From: an uncultured Pseudomonadota bacterium
GTDB lineage: Bacteria > Lernaellota > Lernaellaia > Lernaellales > Lernaellaceae
Direction: 5' to 3'
Assembly: GCA_937967875.1 (NCBI GenBank)
Contig: CALBTQ010000466.1
Span: 1 to 8,689, forward strand
Length of the DNA stretch: 8,689 nucleotides
The notes beneath the pieces are model-generated. The model did not search any database. It was given only the letters and a program-made list of their open reading frames with translations, and was not told the DNA's origin. This document shows, in pieces, positions 1-6,841 of the stretch; the first letter of the stretch is position 1; each line of letters starts with the position of its first letter. A program made the translations under genes and the position numbers.

Positions 1-50
1 GGCGCCCCCCGAGATCTACACTCTTTCCCTACACGACGCTCTTCCGATCT
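1..50 (+). other. Illumina P5/TruSeq adapter (sequencing artefact)
   Basis: These bases match the Illumina P5/TruSeq universal adapter and end in its ligation junction GCTCTTCCGATCT. Two A-to-C mismatches lie at positions 5 and 8, typical of low-quality consensus at a contig edge. This is not genomic DNA. The genuine sequence starts at 51. Confidence 0.97.
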
Positions 51-134
51 CCCTGCGGCAAGCTCGACCACATCCTCAACGCCGCGCCGGCGGTCAAAGA
101 GTTGCTGACCAAAATCCACGCCGCGCGCGGTTGA
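51..134 (+). CDS. C-terminal tail of an unidentified protein (5' truncated by contig end)
   Basis: An open frame runs from the adapter junction to a TGA at 132-134 and gives about 27 residues ending in KELLTKIHAARG. It is an amphipathic, helix-like C-terminus that I cannot assign to a family. The stop lies only three bases before the convergent stop of the MFS transporter gene (138-140). That tight packing is what one expects of two real convergent genes, and it is the main reason to believe the fragment. The start and most of the gene are missing, and a frame this short could be open by chance. Confidence 0.35.
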   Translation, partial: PCGKLDHILNAAPAVKELLTKIHAARG

Positions 135-137
135 GCG

Positions 138-1535
138 TCAGCGCGCTTTGTTGGGCAAGGCGTGCCGGATGCGCCAGGCCAGCGCGAAGCCGACGATGCT
201 GAAGGGAATCAAAAACAGCGGCCAGTAGATCCAATTGCCGGCGACCTTCGCGGCCTCGCCGACCGGCGTGATGTGCCCGATAACCATCGATTGCAAGCCG
301 GTGCCCAGGTAGACCGCGCCGTCGACGATCCCCACCGCCGCGCCGGTGTTGCGCGTGCCGGCGAAATCGGCCGTCGCCGTACCCGATAAAATGCCGTGCA
401 CGCCGATTACGCTCATCGAAATGCTGCACACCGCCAGCGTCAGGAACCACGGATTGGCGTTGAAGCTCAGCGCCATCACCACCGCCGACGCGAACATCAG
501 ACCGTAGAGGATGAAGGCCATCGGCGCGCGCCGCGATTGGAACACCTTGTCGGACATGTACCCGGTCAGCCACGCGCCGATCACGCCGGCGAACAACAGG
601 GTCAGCCCCCAGTTTTTCGTCACGAACAACTCGCTGTAGCCGGCCACTTCCTTGGCGAACAGCGGGAACCAGTGCATCACGCCGTTGCGCATGATGCCGC
701 TGACGAACTCGATGCCGCACACCACGATCAACACCGGGTGCGTGACGATCTTCCTGAACACCAGCAGCACCGGCTCGCGGCCGCCGTCGGCCGACAGCGT
801 GTCTTCGCCGGTTTCGAAATCGGTGAAGCCCGCTTCGCCCGGCGTGTTGCGCAGGAACAGGAACATGATCACCCAGAAGATCGCCAGCATGATCGTCGGC
901 ACGAAGAACAGCCACCAGTTCTGGTCCACGCCCGCGCCGCCGGTGCTGAAGACGAACCGCACGATGCGCGCCACCCAGGGCAGGCTTTCGCCCACCGTCG
1001 CCCGCGTGGCCGCGACCACCGCGAAGCCCCAGTCGAAGGCGAAGTAGATGCCCAACGTGATGATGATGCCGAAGATGGTCGAGAACGTGCCGCGTTCGCG
1101 CACGTGGAACCACGGCGCTTTGACCGTGACGATCGACACCGCGCCGAACGATTGGAAGTACATGTTCAGCGCGTAGAGCACCGTGAAGGTCGTGCTGATC
1201 GGCAGTTCCCAGCCCCAGTTGGCGATGCCGTACAGCGACACGCCCATCAGCAGATTCATCATCAACGCGCCGAACACGCCCAGCAACATGGTGAAGCGTC
1301 CGCCCAGGCGGTCGGTCAGCGGGCCGTTGAGCAAAAAGGAAACGCCGTAGACCACCGCGCCCACGGCGAAGATGTTGCCGAATTGCGCCTTGGACATGAT
1401 CGCGTCGCCCAACGCGCTTTTGGCCACCGTCAGGTTGTAGCGCCCCATGTACAAAAAGGCGTAGGCCAGCCCCATGGGCAGCCAGTTGAGCAATCGACGC
1501 AGACGGAACGACCAGGAATGAACGGGCTTGTCCAT
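138..1535 (-). CDS. MFS transporter, organophosphate:phosphate antiporter (GlpT/UhpT-like) type
   Basis: This is a 465-residue, 12-helix inner-membrane transporter of the major facilitator superfamily. The N-terminus has a GlpT-like first helix (YMGRYNLTVAKSAL, about residues 29-42). The MFS loop 2-3 signature GPLTDRLGGR is at 71-80, and a hydrophilic central loop lies at about 229-258. By recalled comparison with E. coli GlpT, the two phosphate-binding arginines R45 and R269 correspond to R32 and R283 (in GIMRNGVMHWFP). This supports exchange of a phosphorylated organic compound for inorganic phosphate. The GlpT helix-5 histidine position appears to be isoleucine (I159), so the substrate may differ from glycerol 3-phosphate. 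The ATG at 1535 has AGAGG six bases upstream. No substrate-pathway gene is adjacent. Family is certain, subfamily likely, substrate unknown. Confidence 0.88.
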   Translation of the reverse strand: MDKPVHSWSFRLRRLLNWLPMGLAYAFLYMGRYNLTVAKSALGDAIMSKAQFGNIFAVGAVVYGVSFLLNGPLTDRLGGRFTMLLGVFGALMMNLLMGVSLYGIANWGWELPISTTFTVLYALNMYFQSFGAVSIVTVKAPWFHVRERGTFSTIFGIIITLGIYFAFDWGFAVVAATRATVGESLPWVARIVRFVFSTGGAGVDQNWWLFFVPTIMLAIFWVIMFLFLRNTPGEAGFTDFETGEDTLSADGGREPVLLVFRKIVTHPVLIVVCGIEFVSGIMRNGVMHWFPLFAKEVAGYSELFVTKNWGLTLLFAGVIGAWLTGYMSDKVFQSRRAPMAFILYGLMFASAVVMALSFNANPWFLTLAVCSISMSVIGVHGILSGTATADFAGTRNTGAAVGIVDGAVYLGTGLQSMVIGHITPVGEAAKVAGNWIYWPLFLIPFSIVGFALAWRIRHALPNKAR

Positions 1536-1594
1536 CGAAAACCTCTACCGGTGCTGTTTGTGCCGCAACCGAATGAATTGGCGAAAGTCGGGCA

Positions 1595-1622
1595 ATTGTA
1601 GGACTTCGGGCGTCAAAGACAA
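1595..1622 (-). promoter_or_regulatory. Candidate sigma70 promoter of the MFS transporter gene
   Basis: On the minus strand TTGTCT (1617-1622) and TACAAT (1595-1600) are separated by 16 bp. They match the -35 and -10 consensus at four and five of six positions. Transcription would start near 1588, leaving a leader of about 50 nt before the ATG at 1535. It lies in the 155-bp gap after the acyltransferase stop, so the transporter probably has its own promoter. No strong terminator hairpin is visible in this gap. Confidence 0.45.
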
Positions 1623-1690
1623 CCCCCCGCAGCGGAGGATTTGCATGAAAAATAGATTGAAAGGTTGTTAAAACTCTGAGACCGCCGGAG

Positions 1691-2698
1691 CTATTCTTTA
1701 TACGGATTCTCCACGCCCTCGGGCTGGATCTTCCAGCGGCGGTGCAGCCAGAACCACTGCTCGGGCATCGCGTAGATGTGCCGCTGCACGTCTTCCACGT
1801 AGCGTTGCGTGTTCAGGCGCAGTTCCTCTTGCGGATCCTCGTCGGCGATCCAGAGAATTTCCTCGGTCATCACCATCTTGAATTCGCGCGGCCCGGTTTG
1901 CACCGCATAGCCGCTGATCACCGGGGCGCCCGTTTCGCGCACGATCCACGCGGTCGAACGCGGCGTCGACGCCGGCCGGCCGAGCCAATTGACGAACATC
2001 CCCTGGCTGCGCTTCATGTTCTGGTCGATCACCATGATCACGCCTTCGCCGCGCGCCAGCCCGGCGCGAATGCGTTCCATCGAATCGCGGTGCGCGATCG
2101 TGCCCAGGCCCATCGCGTCGCGCGCCTCGACGACCAGCTTATCGATCACCGGATTTTTGATCTTCTTGGCGACCACCGAAATCGGGTACCCGGCGAGGCT
2201 GATCTTGCCGCCCGGCAGTTCCCACGGCCCGAAGTGCATGTACAGGAAAATCACGCCGCGCCCCTGGTTGTAGGCGTTGCGCAGGATGTGCTCGTTCTCC
2301 ATCGTGAAGCAGTCGCGCCAGAACGTTTCGTCCATCAACGGAATGCGCAGGTAGTTGATCGCCTGCCGGCCGAAGTTCACCAGCGAAAGGCGGTAGATCT
2401 CGTCCTTCTCGCGCGCGGTTTTGGCGTCGCCGAACACGATGTCCAGGTTGGTCATCGCTATCTTCCGCCGCACCTTGAGGCGATACAGCCCGCGGCCGAT
2501 CCACGTGCCCAGGCGATACGCGCCCTCCCACGAGAGGCTGCGCGCCAGGCGCACCATCAGCCACACGACCACACGCAACGGAATGTTTCCTTGGACGGCG
2601 ACGTTACGATTGTACGTCGCCAGGTATTGTCTGATTTTGTCTTTCGTCCACGGGAACGAGAACTCGCCGCCGGTTCTCAGCGGCTCGGTAATCTGCAT
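1691..2698 (-). CDS. Lysophospholipid/lipid A acyltransferase, LpxL/HtrB-like
   Basis: This 335-residue protein belongs to the LpxL/HtrB (LABLAT) acyltransferase family, whose members add secondary acyl chains to lipid A precursors at the cytoplasmic face of the inner membrane. The catalytic HX4E motif is HFGPWE (H155, E160). A DQN block is at 225-227, followed by MFVNWLGRPASTPRSTA (234-250), the usual second and third acyltransferase blocks. The C-terminus holds MPEQWFWLHRRWK (311-323), a hallmark of this family. Length is typical at about 300-335 residues. A hydrophobic stretch at about 41-55 could anchor the protein. The ATG at 2698 is the only ATG before the upstream in-frame stop, but its ribosome site is weak. 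The gene is divergent from secF and upstream of the MFS gene on the same strand. The acyl donor and exact acceptor (lipid A versus another lipid) cannot be read from sequence. Confidence 0.88.
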   Translation of the reverse strand: MQITEPLRTGGEFSFPWTKDKIRQYLATYNRNVAVQGNIPLRVVVWLMVRLARSLSWEGAYRLGTWIGRGLYRLKVRRKIAMTNLDIVFGDAKTAREKDEIYRLSLVNFGRQAINYLRIPLMDETFWRDCFTMENEHILRNAYNQGRGVIFLYMHFGPWELPGGKISLAGYPISVVAKKIKNPVIDKLVVEARDAMGLGTIAHRDSMERIRAGLARGEGVIMVIDQNMKRSQGMFVNWLGRPASTPRSTAWIVRETGAPVISGYAVQTGPREFKMVMTEEILWIADEDPQEELRLNTQRYVEDVQRHIYAMPEQWFWLHRRWKIQPEGVENPYKE

Positions 2699-2802
2699 GA
2701 TGTCGTTTCGCTCGCAGCATGAGACAAGAACGCCTTGGCGCTTTTGACATGGTTAGGGTGGGAAGTCAATCATTTTTCATTGATCGCTTCGCCGGGCGGT
2801 AA

Positions 2803-2830
2803 TTGACTTTCGGTGCGGAAAGGATACATT
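2803..2830 (+). promoter_or_regulatory. Candidate sigma70 promoter upstream of secF
   Basis: TTGACT (2803-2808) and TACATT (2825-2830) are separated by 16 bp, matching consensus at five and four of six positions. If used, the secF transcript would carry an untranslated leader of about 325 nt, which is long. A closer start is therefore equally possible. Confidence 0.3.
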
Positions 2831-3152
2831 TGCTTACCACAATTTAGTGGTCCCTTTGCCGTGACTCTGTCGGTTAAAAGGCGCGCTTCGATGGACCTTC
2901 GGCTTTTTCTCCGTTTTGGGAAACAGGCTGACCTGACCGTTCATCATGTTTTTCCGCCTCGTCGTATTCCCTATAAAAACAAGGGTTATCTCCACTTTTT
3001 AAGCGATTTCACCTAGAGACATTTCCCGATCAGTTCATGGTTTCCCCGAAAAGGAATCGTGGCCGGGCGTATGTCTGCCGGTTCATCCGGTTGGGCAGGA
3101 TGCCGGCATGGCACCGCCAACAAAGCGCTCCGGCTTGCCGTGAGTGATGCGT

Positions 3153-3156
3153 GGAG
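3153..3156 (+). promoter_or_regulatory. Ribosome binding site that sets the secF start
   Basis: GGAG lies seven bases before the ATG at 3164. The frame stays open upstream to a GTG at 3059, but an AAGGA (3051-3055) there is only three bases from that GTG. The upstream 35 residues also look unlike any SecF. The 3164 start is preferred. Confidence 0.7.
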
Positions 3157-3163
3157 ATGGGAA

Positions 3164-4180
3164 ATGAAATTTTTCGAGCTGATTCCGCATGACACGAAGA
3201 TCGATTTTATCGGCAAAAGCAAGTACTTCATCGTCATATCGGTGACGTTGGTGCTGGTTTCCCTTGGCTTGATTGTGTTCCGGGGCTTCAACTGGAATGT
3301 CGAGTTCGCCGGCGGCATCGAAATGCGCGTCGAGTTGAAAAACCGGACCGCGCCAGTTTCGATCGACGAAATCCGACGGGTGATGAACAATCTTCCCGCC
3401 GACATTGCCGTACGCGGCGTGCAGGTCAACACCTTCGACTTGCAGGACCGCAATGTTTTTTCCATCCGCGCCAAGGGGCCGGATGCGTCGGATGGTTCGC
3501 CGGTCGACGGCGGGTTTGATTTGAACATTCTCGCCAAACGGATCGAACAGCATTTGCAACAGCTATTCGGTGAAGGCAATGTTGCCTTGATTTCCATGGA
3601 CATGATCGGTCCGCGCGTCGGTGCAACGTTGCGCGCCAATGCCTTGTACGCGATCCTTTTCAGCTTGGTGGGCATCCTGATTTACATCGGTTTCCGCTTC
3701 AATTTCCGCTTCGCTCCCGGCGGTATTGTCGCCCTGGCGCACGATGTGATCATCACCGCCGGCTTTTTCGCCATCACCGGCCGGGAAATGAGCCTGTCGG
3801 TATTGGCGGCGTTGCTGACCATCGCCGGCTACTCGATCAACGACACGATCGTTATCTTCGACCGCATCCGTGAGCAGAGTCAGCATCGCAAAAAGACGCT
3901 TTCGATCGGTGAGTATGTCAACAAGGCCATCAACGAAACGCTCAGCCGTACGATCCTGACCTCGCTCACCACGATGATGGCCATCGTGCCGCTGCTCATC
4001 TTCGGTGGGGAAATTCTCTTCGACTTCGCCTTGGCCATGCTTATCGGCTGCACGGCCGGCGTGTACTCGACAATCTTCGTCGCCAGCCCGATCTATGTCG
4101 GCCTGGAGCGTCTGTACGCCCGCCGGCATTCGCCGCATGCGGTTCATTACGGCTCGACGGCCAAAGCAAAAAATATCTAA
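3164..4180 (+). CDS. secF: Protein translocase subunit SecF
   Basis: SecF pairs with SecD in the inner membrane and uses the proton gradient to pull preproteins through SecYEG on the periplasmic side. The 338-residue product starts MKFFELIPHDTKIDFIGKS, a standard SecF N-terminus. Helix 1 is at about 21-39, followed by VEFAGGIEM (47-54 region) and a periplasmic domain at about 55-157 with the SecF motif MIGPRVG (147-153). Five further helices lie between about 159 and 312. The conserved aspartate motif LAHDVIIT (191-198, D194) and NDTIVIFDRIRE (226-237) are intact. A terminator follows 28 bases after the stop. The unusual point is context: secD, normally directly upstream, is absent, and the gene beside it is a divergent acyltransferase. 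Identification is secure. Confidence 0.95.
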   Translation: MKFFELIPHDTKIDFIGKSKYFIVISVTLVLVSLGLIVFRGFNWNVEFAGGIEMRVELKNRTAPVSIDEIRRVMNNLPADIAVRGVQVNTFDLQDRNVFSIRAKGPDASDGSPVDGGFDLNILAKRIEQHLQQLFGEGNVALISMDMIGPRVGATLRANALYAILFSLVGILIYIGFRFNFRFAPGGIVALAHDVIITAGFFAITGREMSLSVLAALLTIAGYSINDTIVIFDRIREQSQHRKKTLSIGEYVNKAINETLSRTILTSLTTMMAIVPLLIFGGEILFDFALAMLIGCTAGVYSTIFVASPIYVGLERLYARRHSPHAVHYGSTAKAKNI

Positions 4181-4204
4181 GCGCCGACGATCGGCGATCA
4201 TCAT

Positions 4205-4245
4205 AAAAGGGACGTCATGATTCGCTCATGACGTCCCCGATTTTT
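4205..4245. terminator. Bidirectional Rho-independent terminator between secF and the MATE gene
   Basis: A perfect 12-bp stem pairs 4209-4220 (GGGACGTCATGA) with 4226-4237 across the five-base loop TTCGC. The plus strand then has CGA and five T residues (4241-4245). On the minus strand the stem is followed directly by TTTTAT, from AAAA at 4205-4208. It lies between convergent stops at 4180 and 4279, so it can end both transcripts. Confidence 0.92.
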
Positions 4246-4278
4246 ATCGCTGTGAAGTTGGCGGATCGGTGCAGAGGT

Positions 4279-5658
4279 CTACACCTTCATCCGCGTCCAA
4301 TGGCCGCGCAAGAAACGGATCAGCAACATGATGCCCAGCGTGATCACGTAGACCACCGCGGCCGTCCAGGCGCCGAAAATCTCGTACTTCAGATGAATGC
4401 CCAGCAAATACACGCCGGGCATGAAGATCAGCGTCGCGCAGCCCAGCATGATCAGCATCGGCGCGCGCGTGTCGCCGGCCCCGCGCAAGGCGCCGGTGAT
4501 CGTCATGCCGATTCCGTCGAAGGGTTGAAAAATTGCGGCGAGCAACAGCAACCGTCCGCCGATGAACACGACCGCCGGATCGGCGTTGAACACGGCGATC
4601 AGATGCTCGCGCGTCAGCGCCATCGTCAGACCCATCAGCGTCATGTAGCCCACGCCGATGCGGATCGTCCACCACGCCGAGCGCTTGGCCAGGTCGACGC
4701 GCTGTGCGCCCAGGTACTGGCCGACCAGCGTCGTGCCGACCACGCCGACCGCCGCCGCGGGCAGAAAGCTGAAATGGATGATCTGAAAGATGATCATGTG
4801 CGCCGCCAGCGCCGCCGGTTGCAGCGTCGAGGCGTAAATCGAAAACAGCATCCAAGCGGTCATGTCGAAGGCCCAGGCGAAGCCGATCGGCATGCCCACT
4901 TTGAGGAAGCGGCCGATCTCGCCCAGCGTCGGCAAGCCCAGCGAGCGTGTGCGGTACAGTTGGTGCCGCCGCTCGCCGAGGTATATGCCCAGGTACAGCA
5001 GCGCTTCGCAGATGCCGCCGATCAGGCTGCCCAGCGCCGCGCCCTGCACGCCCAGCGCCGGCACGAACCACCCGCCGAACACCAGCCAGATCGTCAGCGC
5101 CGCGTTGATGATGTTGGCGACGATCGTCACCACCATCGGCGTGCGCATGTCGCCCAGGCCGCGCAGGAAGCTGGTCAGCGTGAAGTTGATGAACAAAAAC
5201 GGCACGCCCATGATCCGCACGCGCATGTAAGCCAGGATGTGCGGCGCGACCTTCGGATCGCTGCCCAGGGTGCTGATCATCGCCGGCAGCAGGGGAATCA
5301 TCGCCCAGACCAGCACCGTGAACAGCGGAATCAAAAGCGCCGCCGTGCGCACGTGGCTGCTGACGCGATGATGGTTGCCCGCGCCGTAATCCTGCGCCAC
5401 GAAGGTGTTCACCGCCGTCAGCGTGGCCGTAAACACGACCGCCAGGCCCCAGGTGAGCATCGCGCCCAAGCCCACCGCGCCCTGTTCGGGCGTGCCCACG
5501 CGGCCCATGACCAGCGTGTCGACCACGCCCATCAGCGAAAAGGAGACAAACGACACCACCAGCGGCGCGGCGAGCGTCAGCACTTCGCCGACGGTGCCGG
5601 AACGCGGGGTAACGACCTCCAGGATGGCGCGATCGTTATGGTCGGATGACGCGGACAT
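4279..5658 (-). CDS. MATE family efflux transporter (NorM-like)
   Basis: This 459-residue, 12-helix inner-membrane exporter belongs to the multidrug and toxic compound extrusion family, which expels cationic compounds in exchange for sodium ions or protons. The two homologous halves are visible as paired motifs. VAQDYGAGN (87-95) mirrors VGQYLGAQR (312-320), and FLRGLGDMRTPM (164-175 region) mirrors ALRGAGDTRAPM (390-401). The N-terminal signature DTLVMGRVG is at 47-55. Length is normal for the family. The ATG at 5658 is preceded by GAGGA five bases upstream and by a plausible promoter. The gene is convergent with secF and divergent from lexA. The substrate and coupling ion cannot be told from sequence. 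Confidence 0.93.
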   Translation of the reverse strand: MSASSDHNDRAILEVVTPRSGTVGEVLTLAAPLVVSFVSFSLMGVVDTLVMGRVGTPEQGAVGLGAMLTWGLAVVFTATLTAVNTFVAQDYGAGNHHRVSSHVRTAALLIPLFTVLVWAMIPLLPAMISTLGSDPKVAPHILAYMRVRIMGVPFLFINFTLTSFLRGLGDMRTPMVVTIVANIINAALTIWLVFGGWFVPALGVQGAALGSLIGGICEALLYLGIYLGERRHQLYRTRSLGLPTLGEIGRFLKVGMPIGFAWAFDMTAWMLFSIYASTLQPAALAAHMIIFQIIHFSFLPAAAVGVVGTTLVGQYLGAQRVDLAKRSAWWTIRIGVGYMTLMGLTMALTREHLIAVFNADPAVVFIGGRLLLLAAIFQPFDGIGMTITGALRGAGDTRAPMLIMLGCATLIFMPGVYLLGIHLKYEIFGAWTAAVVYVITLGIMLLIRFLRGHWTRMKV

Positions 5659-5684
5659 GGTGTTCCTCGAAAAAGCAAACGGCG

Positions 5685-5713
5685 AGCATACGAGCCCGGT
5701 CGGCGCGGATCAA
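5685..5713 (-). promoter_or_regulatory. Candidate sigma70 promoter of the MATE gene
   Basis: On the minus strand TTGATC (5708-5713) and TATGCT (5685-5690) are separated by the ideal 17 bp, each matching consensus at four of six positions. Transcription would start near 5678, about 20 nt before the ATG. It sits in the 149-bp region shared with the divergent lexA promoter. Confidence 0.45.
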
Positions 5714-5761
5714 GAGAAAAGTTAACCCTCGACTTCGCCGGACGAAAATTGCGCCGCCCGG

Positions 5762-5790
5762 TTGACGGGTACGCGCGTAGGGGATATGTT
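5762..5790 (+). promoter_or_regulatory. Candidate lexA promoter with internal palindrome
   Basis: TTGACG (5762-5767) and TATGTT (5785-5790) are separated by exactly 17 bp, matching consensus at five and four of six positions. The spacer contains a perfect 10-bp palindrome, TACGCGCGTA (5770-5779), which is the place a repressor would occlude RNA polymerase. It is a candidate LexA autoregulatory operator, although it is not one of the standard SOS boxes I know. The predicted start (about 5797) would fall at the Shine-Dalgarno AGGAGG (5797-5802), leaving an unusually short leader. Confidence 0.45.
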
Positions 5791-5807
5791 GTCACCAGGA
5801 GGCGCTT

Positions 5808-6413
5808 ATGGAAACTCTACCCCGCAAGCAACGGCAGATTTTGGAATTCATCCGCACCCATCGCGACCGCGAAGGCGTGCCGCCCACCTACCGGGAGATC
5901 GCGCTGCACTTCGGCGTGACCATTTCCACCATCCAGGAGGCGATCGCGGCGCTGATTCACAAGGGCGCGCTCGAACGCGTGCCGGGCAAATCGCGCGGCC
6001 TGCGGGTTGTCGAGGACGTCGCGCACACGCCGTCCACCGTGCCGATCGTCGGCCTCACCGCGGCCGGTCCGCCCGCCCTGGCGCTGGAACACATCGAAGG
6101 GCACCTGACCATCGACGGCAGCCTGTTCCCCGAACCCAAGCTGTTCGCCCTGCGCGTTCATGGCGACAGCATGATCGAAGACGGCATCTTCCATGGCGAC
6201 TTCGCGATCATCGCCCGCCGCGCCCAGGTGGAAACCGGCGAGATCGGCCTCGCGCTGATCGACGACGAGGAATCGACGATCAAACGCATCTATCCCCGCG
6301 GCGACAAGATCGAGCTGCGCCCCGCCAACCGCGACATGGCCCCGCTGATCTATGACGCCCGCCGCGTGCGCATCCAGGGCAAGGTCGTCGGCCTCTGTCG
6401 CAAAATGGGGTAG
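5808..6413 (+). CDS. lexA: LexA SOS repressor / self-cleaving S24-family protease
   Basis: LexA represses DNA-damage genes and cleaves itself when RecA filaments form on single-stranded DNA. The 201-residue product has a winged-helix DNA-binding domain at about 1-68, with PTYREIALHFGVTISTIQEA and the wing GKSRGLRV. The self-cleavage site is Ala86-Gly87 in TAAGPP. The catalytic dyad is Ser121 (HGDSMIEDG) and Lys159 (STIKRIYPRGD), and IEGHL (96-100) matches other LexA proteins. Length equals the usual size of about 200. AGGAGG sits five bases before the ATG. The recognition-helix residues differ from E. coli, so its operator may differ too. The last 113 bp are duplicated at 6950-7064, and a DUF559 gene follows after 24 nt. 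The gene itself appears fully functional. Confidence 0.96.
   Translation: METLPRKQRQILEFIRTHRDREGVPPTYREIALHFGVTISTIQEAIAALIHKGALERVPGKSRGLRVVEDVAHTPSTVPIVGLTAAGPPALALEHIEGHLTIDGSLFPEPKLFALRVHGDSMIEDGIFHGDFAIIARRAQVETGEIGLALIDDEESTIKRIYPRGDKIELRPANRDMAPLIYDARRVRIQGKVVGLCRKMG
6301..6413 (+). repeat. Direct repeat, copy 1: 3' end of lexA
   Basis: This stretch, from GCGACAAG to the TAG stop, recurs at 6950-7064 in the same orientation at about 95% identity. It forms the intact C-terminal coding part of lexA. Together with copy 2 it brackets the DUF559 gene and the palindromic repeat. Confidence 0.95.
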
Positions 6414-6425
6414 AGGATAGCTGTT

Positions 6426-6430
6426 GGAGG
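6426..6430 (+). promoter_or_regulatory. Ribosome binding site that sets the DUF559 gene start
   Basis: GGAGG lies seven bases before the TTG at 6438, but only one base before an in-frame TTG at 6432. The spacing favours 6438 as the start. No ATG is available near the start of the conserved domain. Confidence 0.65.
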
Positions 6431-6437
6431 TTTGAAA

Positions 6438-6800
6438 TTGGATTCGGATCACAAAACTCAGTTGATTGAAATGAGTCGAGATTCTCGTTCGGCTGTAACT
6501 CCCTCCGAAGCGCTTTTGTGGGAATCCCTTAGAAATCGAAAATTTTTGGGGTACAAATTTCGCCGTCAGGTTGTTGTCTTTCCATTTATTGTCGATTTTC
6601 TCTGTCATGAGAAAAAACTGATTATCGAAATCGATGGTCCGATTCATCAATATCGTCAAACATTAGATTATGCTAGGGACAGGTATCTAAATGAAAGAGG
6701 TTGGAGGGTGCTCCGTTTAGCGGCGGATCTTGTTATTAATGATTTGAATCGCGCTTTATCCATAATTGAGAAAATCCTGTCTCAAGGTGGAAGGGCATAA
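6438..6800 (+). CDS. DUF559 endonuclease-like (Vsr-related) protein
   Basis: This 120-residue protein starts at TTG and has the full DUF559 pattern. It shows TPSEALLWESLR (21-32), KFRRQ (40-44), IVDF with D53, then IIEIDGPIH (62-70) with E64 and D66, and GWRVLRL (88-94). DUF559 proteins are predicted to share the restriction-endonuclease fold of very-short-patch-repair nucleases; D53, E64 and nearby polar residues could bind metal. Biochemical function is mostly unestablished. The gene is about 41% GC by hand count, against about 65% in lexA, and its codons are AT-rich, which points to foreign origin. It begins 24 nt after the lexA stop with no promoter or terminator between, so co-transcription is likely. 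It is enclosed by direct repeats of the lexA 3' end and followed by a palindromic repeat. Length is normal and the frame intact. Confidence 0.88.
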   Translation: MDSDHKTQLIEMSRDSRSAVTPSEALLWESLRNRKFLGYKFRRQVVVFPFIVDFLCHEKKLIIEIDGPIHQYRQTLDYARDRYLNERGWRVLRLAADLVINDLNRALSIIEKILSQGGRA

Positions 6801-6841
6801 TAATTAACTGTAACCTATGTTGTGATCTTGACATGCGGCAA

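Larger units (their letters stand above)
2699..3163. other. 465-bp divergent intergenic region, relatively AT-rich
   Basis: This gap separates lpxL-like (minus) from secF (plus). A hand count gives about 47% GC for 2761-3000, against about 65% in nearby lexA. I see no convincing gene: the longest plus-strand frame (2813-3016) begins at GTG without a Shine-Dalgarno sequence and resembles nothing known. The region holds a candidate promoter (2803-2830), a weak hairpin with five-base arms ACCAC/GTGGT (2836-2851), and a TATAAA at 2972-2977 lacking a good -35 box. No clear minus-strand promoter was found. Confidence 0.6.

Noticed and set aside
396..1601. 401-codon plus-strand frame opposite the MFS gene
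   Set aside because: His/Arg/Gln-rich composition typical of the antisense of a GC-rich membrane protein; the minus-strand frame is a clear transporter.
2813..3016. 67-codon plus-strand frame beginning at GTG
   Set aside because: No ribosome binding site, overlaps a candidate -10 box, and no recognisable sequence.
3059..3163. 35-residue N-terminal extension of SecF
   Set aside because: The SecF family start matches MKFFELIP at 3164, which has a well-spaced GGAG; the upstream GTG is poorly placed.
4228..5649. 473-codon plus-strand frame opposite the MATE gene
   Set aside because: Low-complexity His/Gln/Arg/Asp composition, overlaps the terminator stem, and the opposite strand encodes a clear MATE protein.
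5817..6659. 280-codon minus-strand frame across lexA and the DUF559 start
   Set aside because: Antisense shadow; it resembles the minus-strand frame at 6804-7127 only because both lie opposite the two lexA tail copies.
6828..6833. Perfect TTGACA -35 word after the DUF559 gene
   Set aside because: No -10 box follows at 15-19 bp; the sequence there is the palindrome arm.
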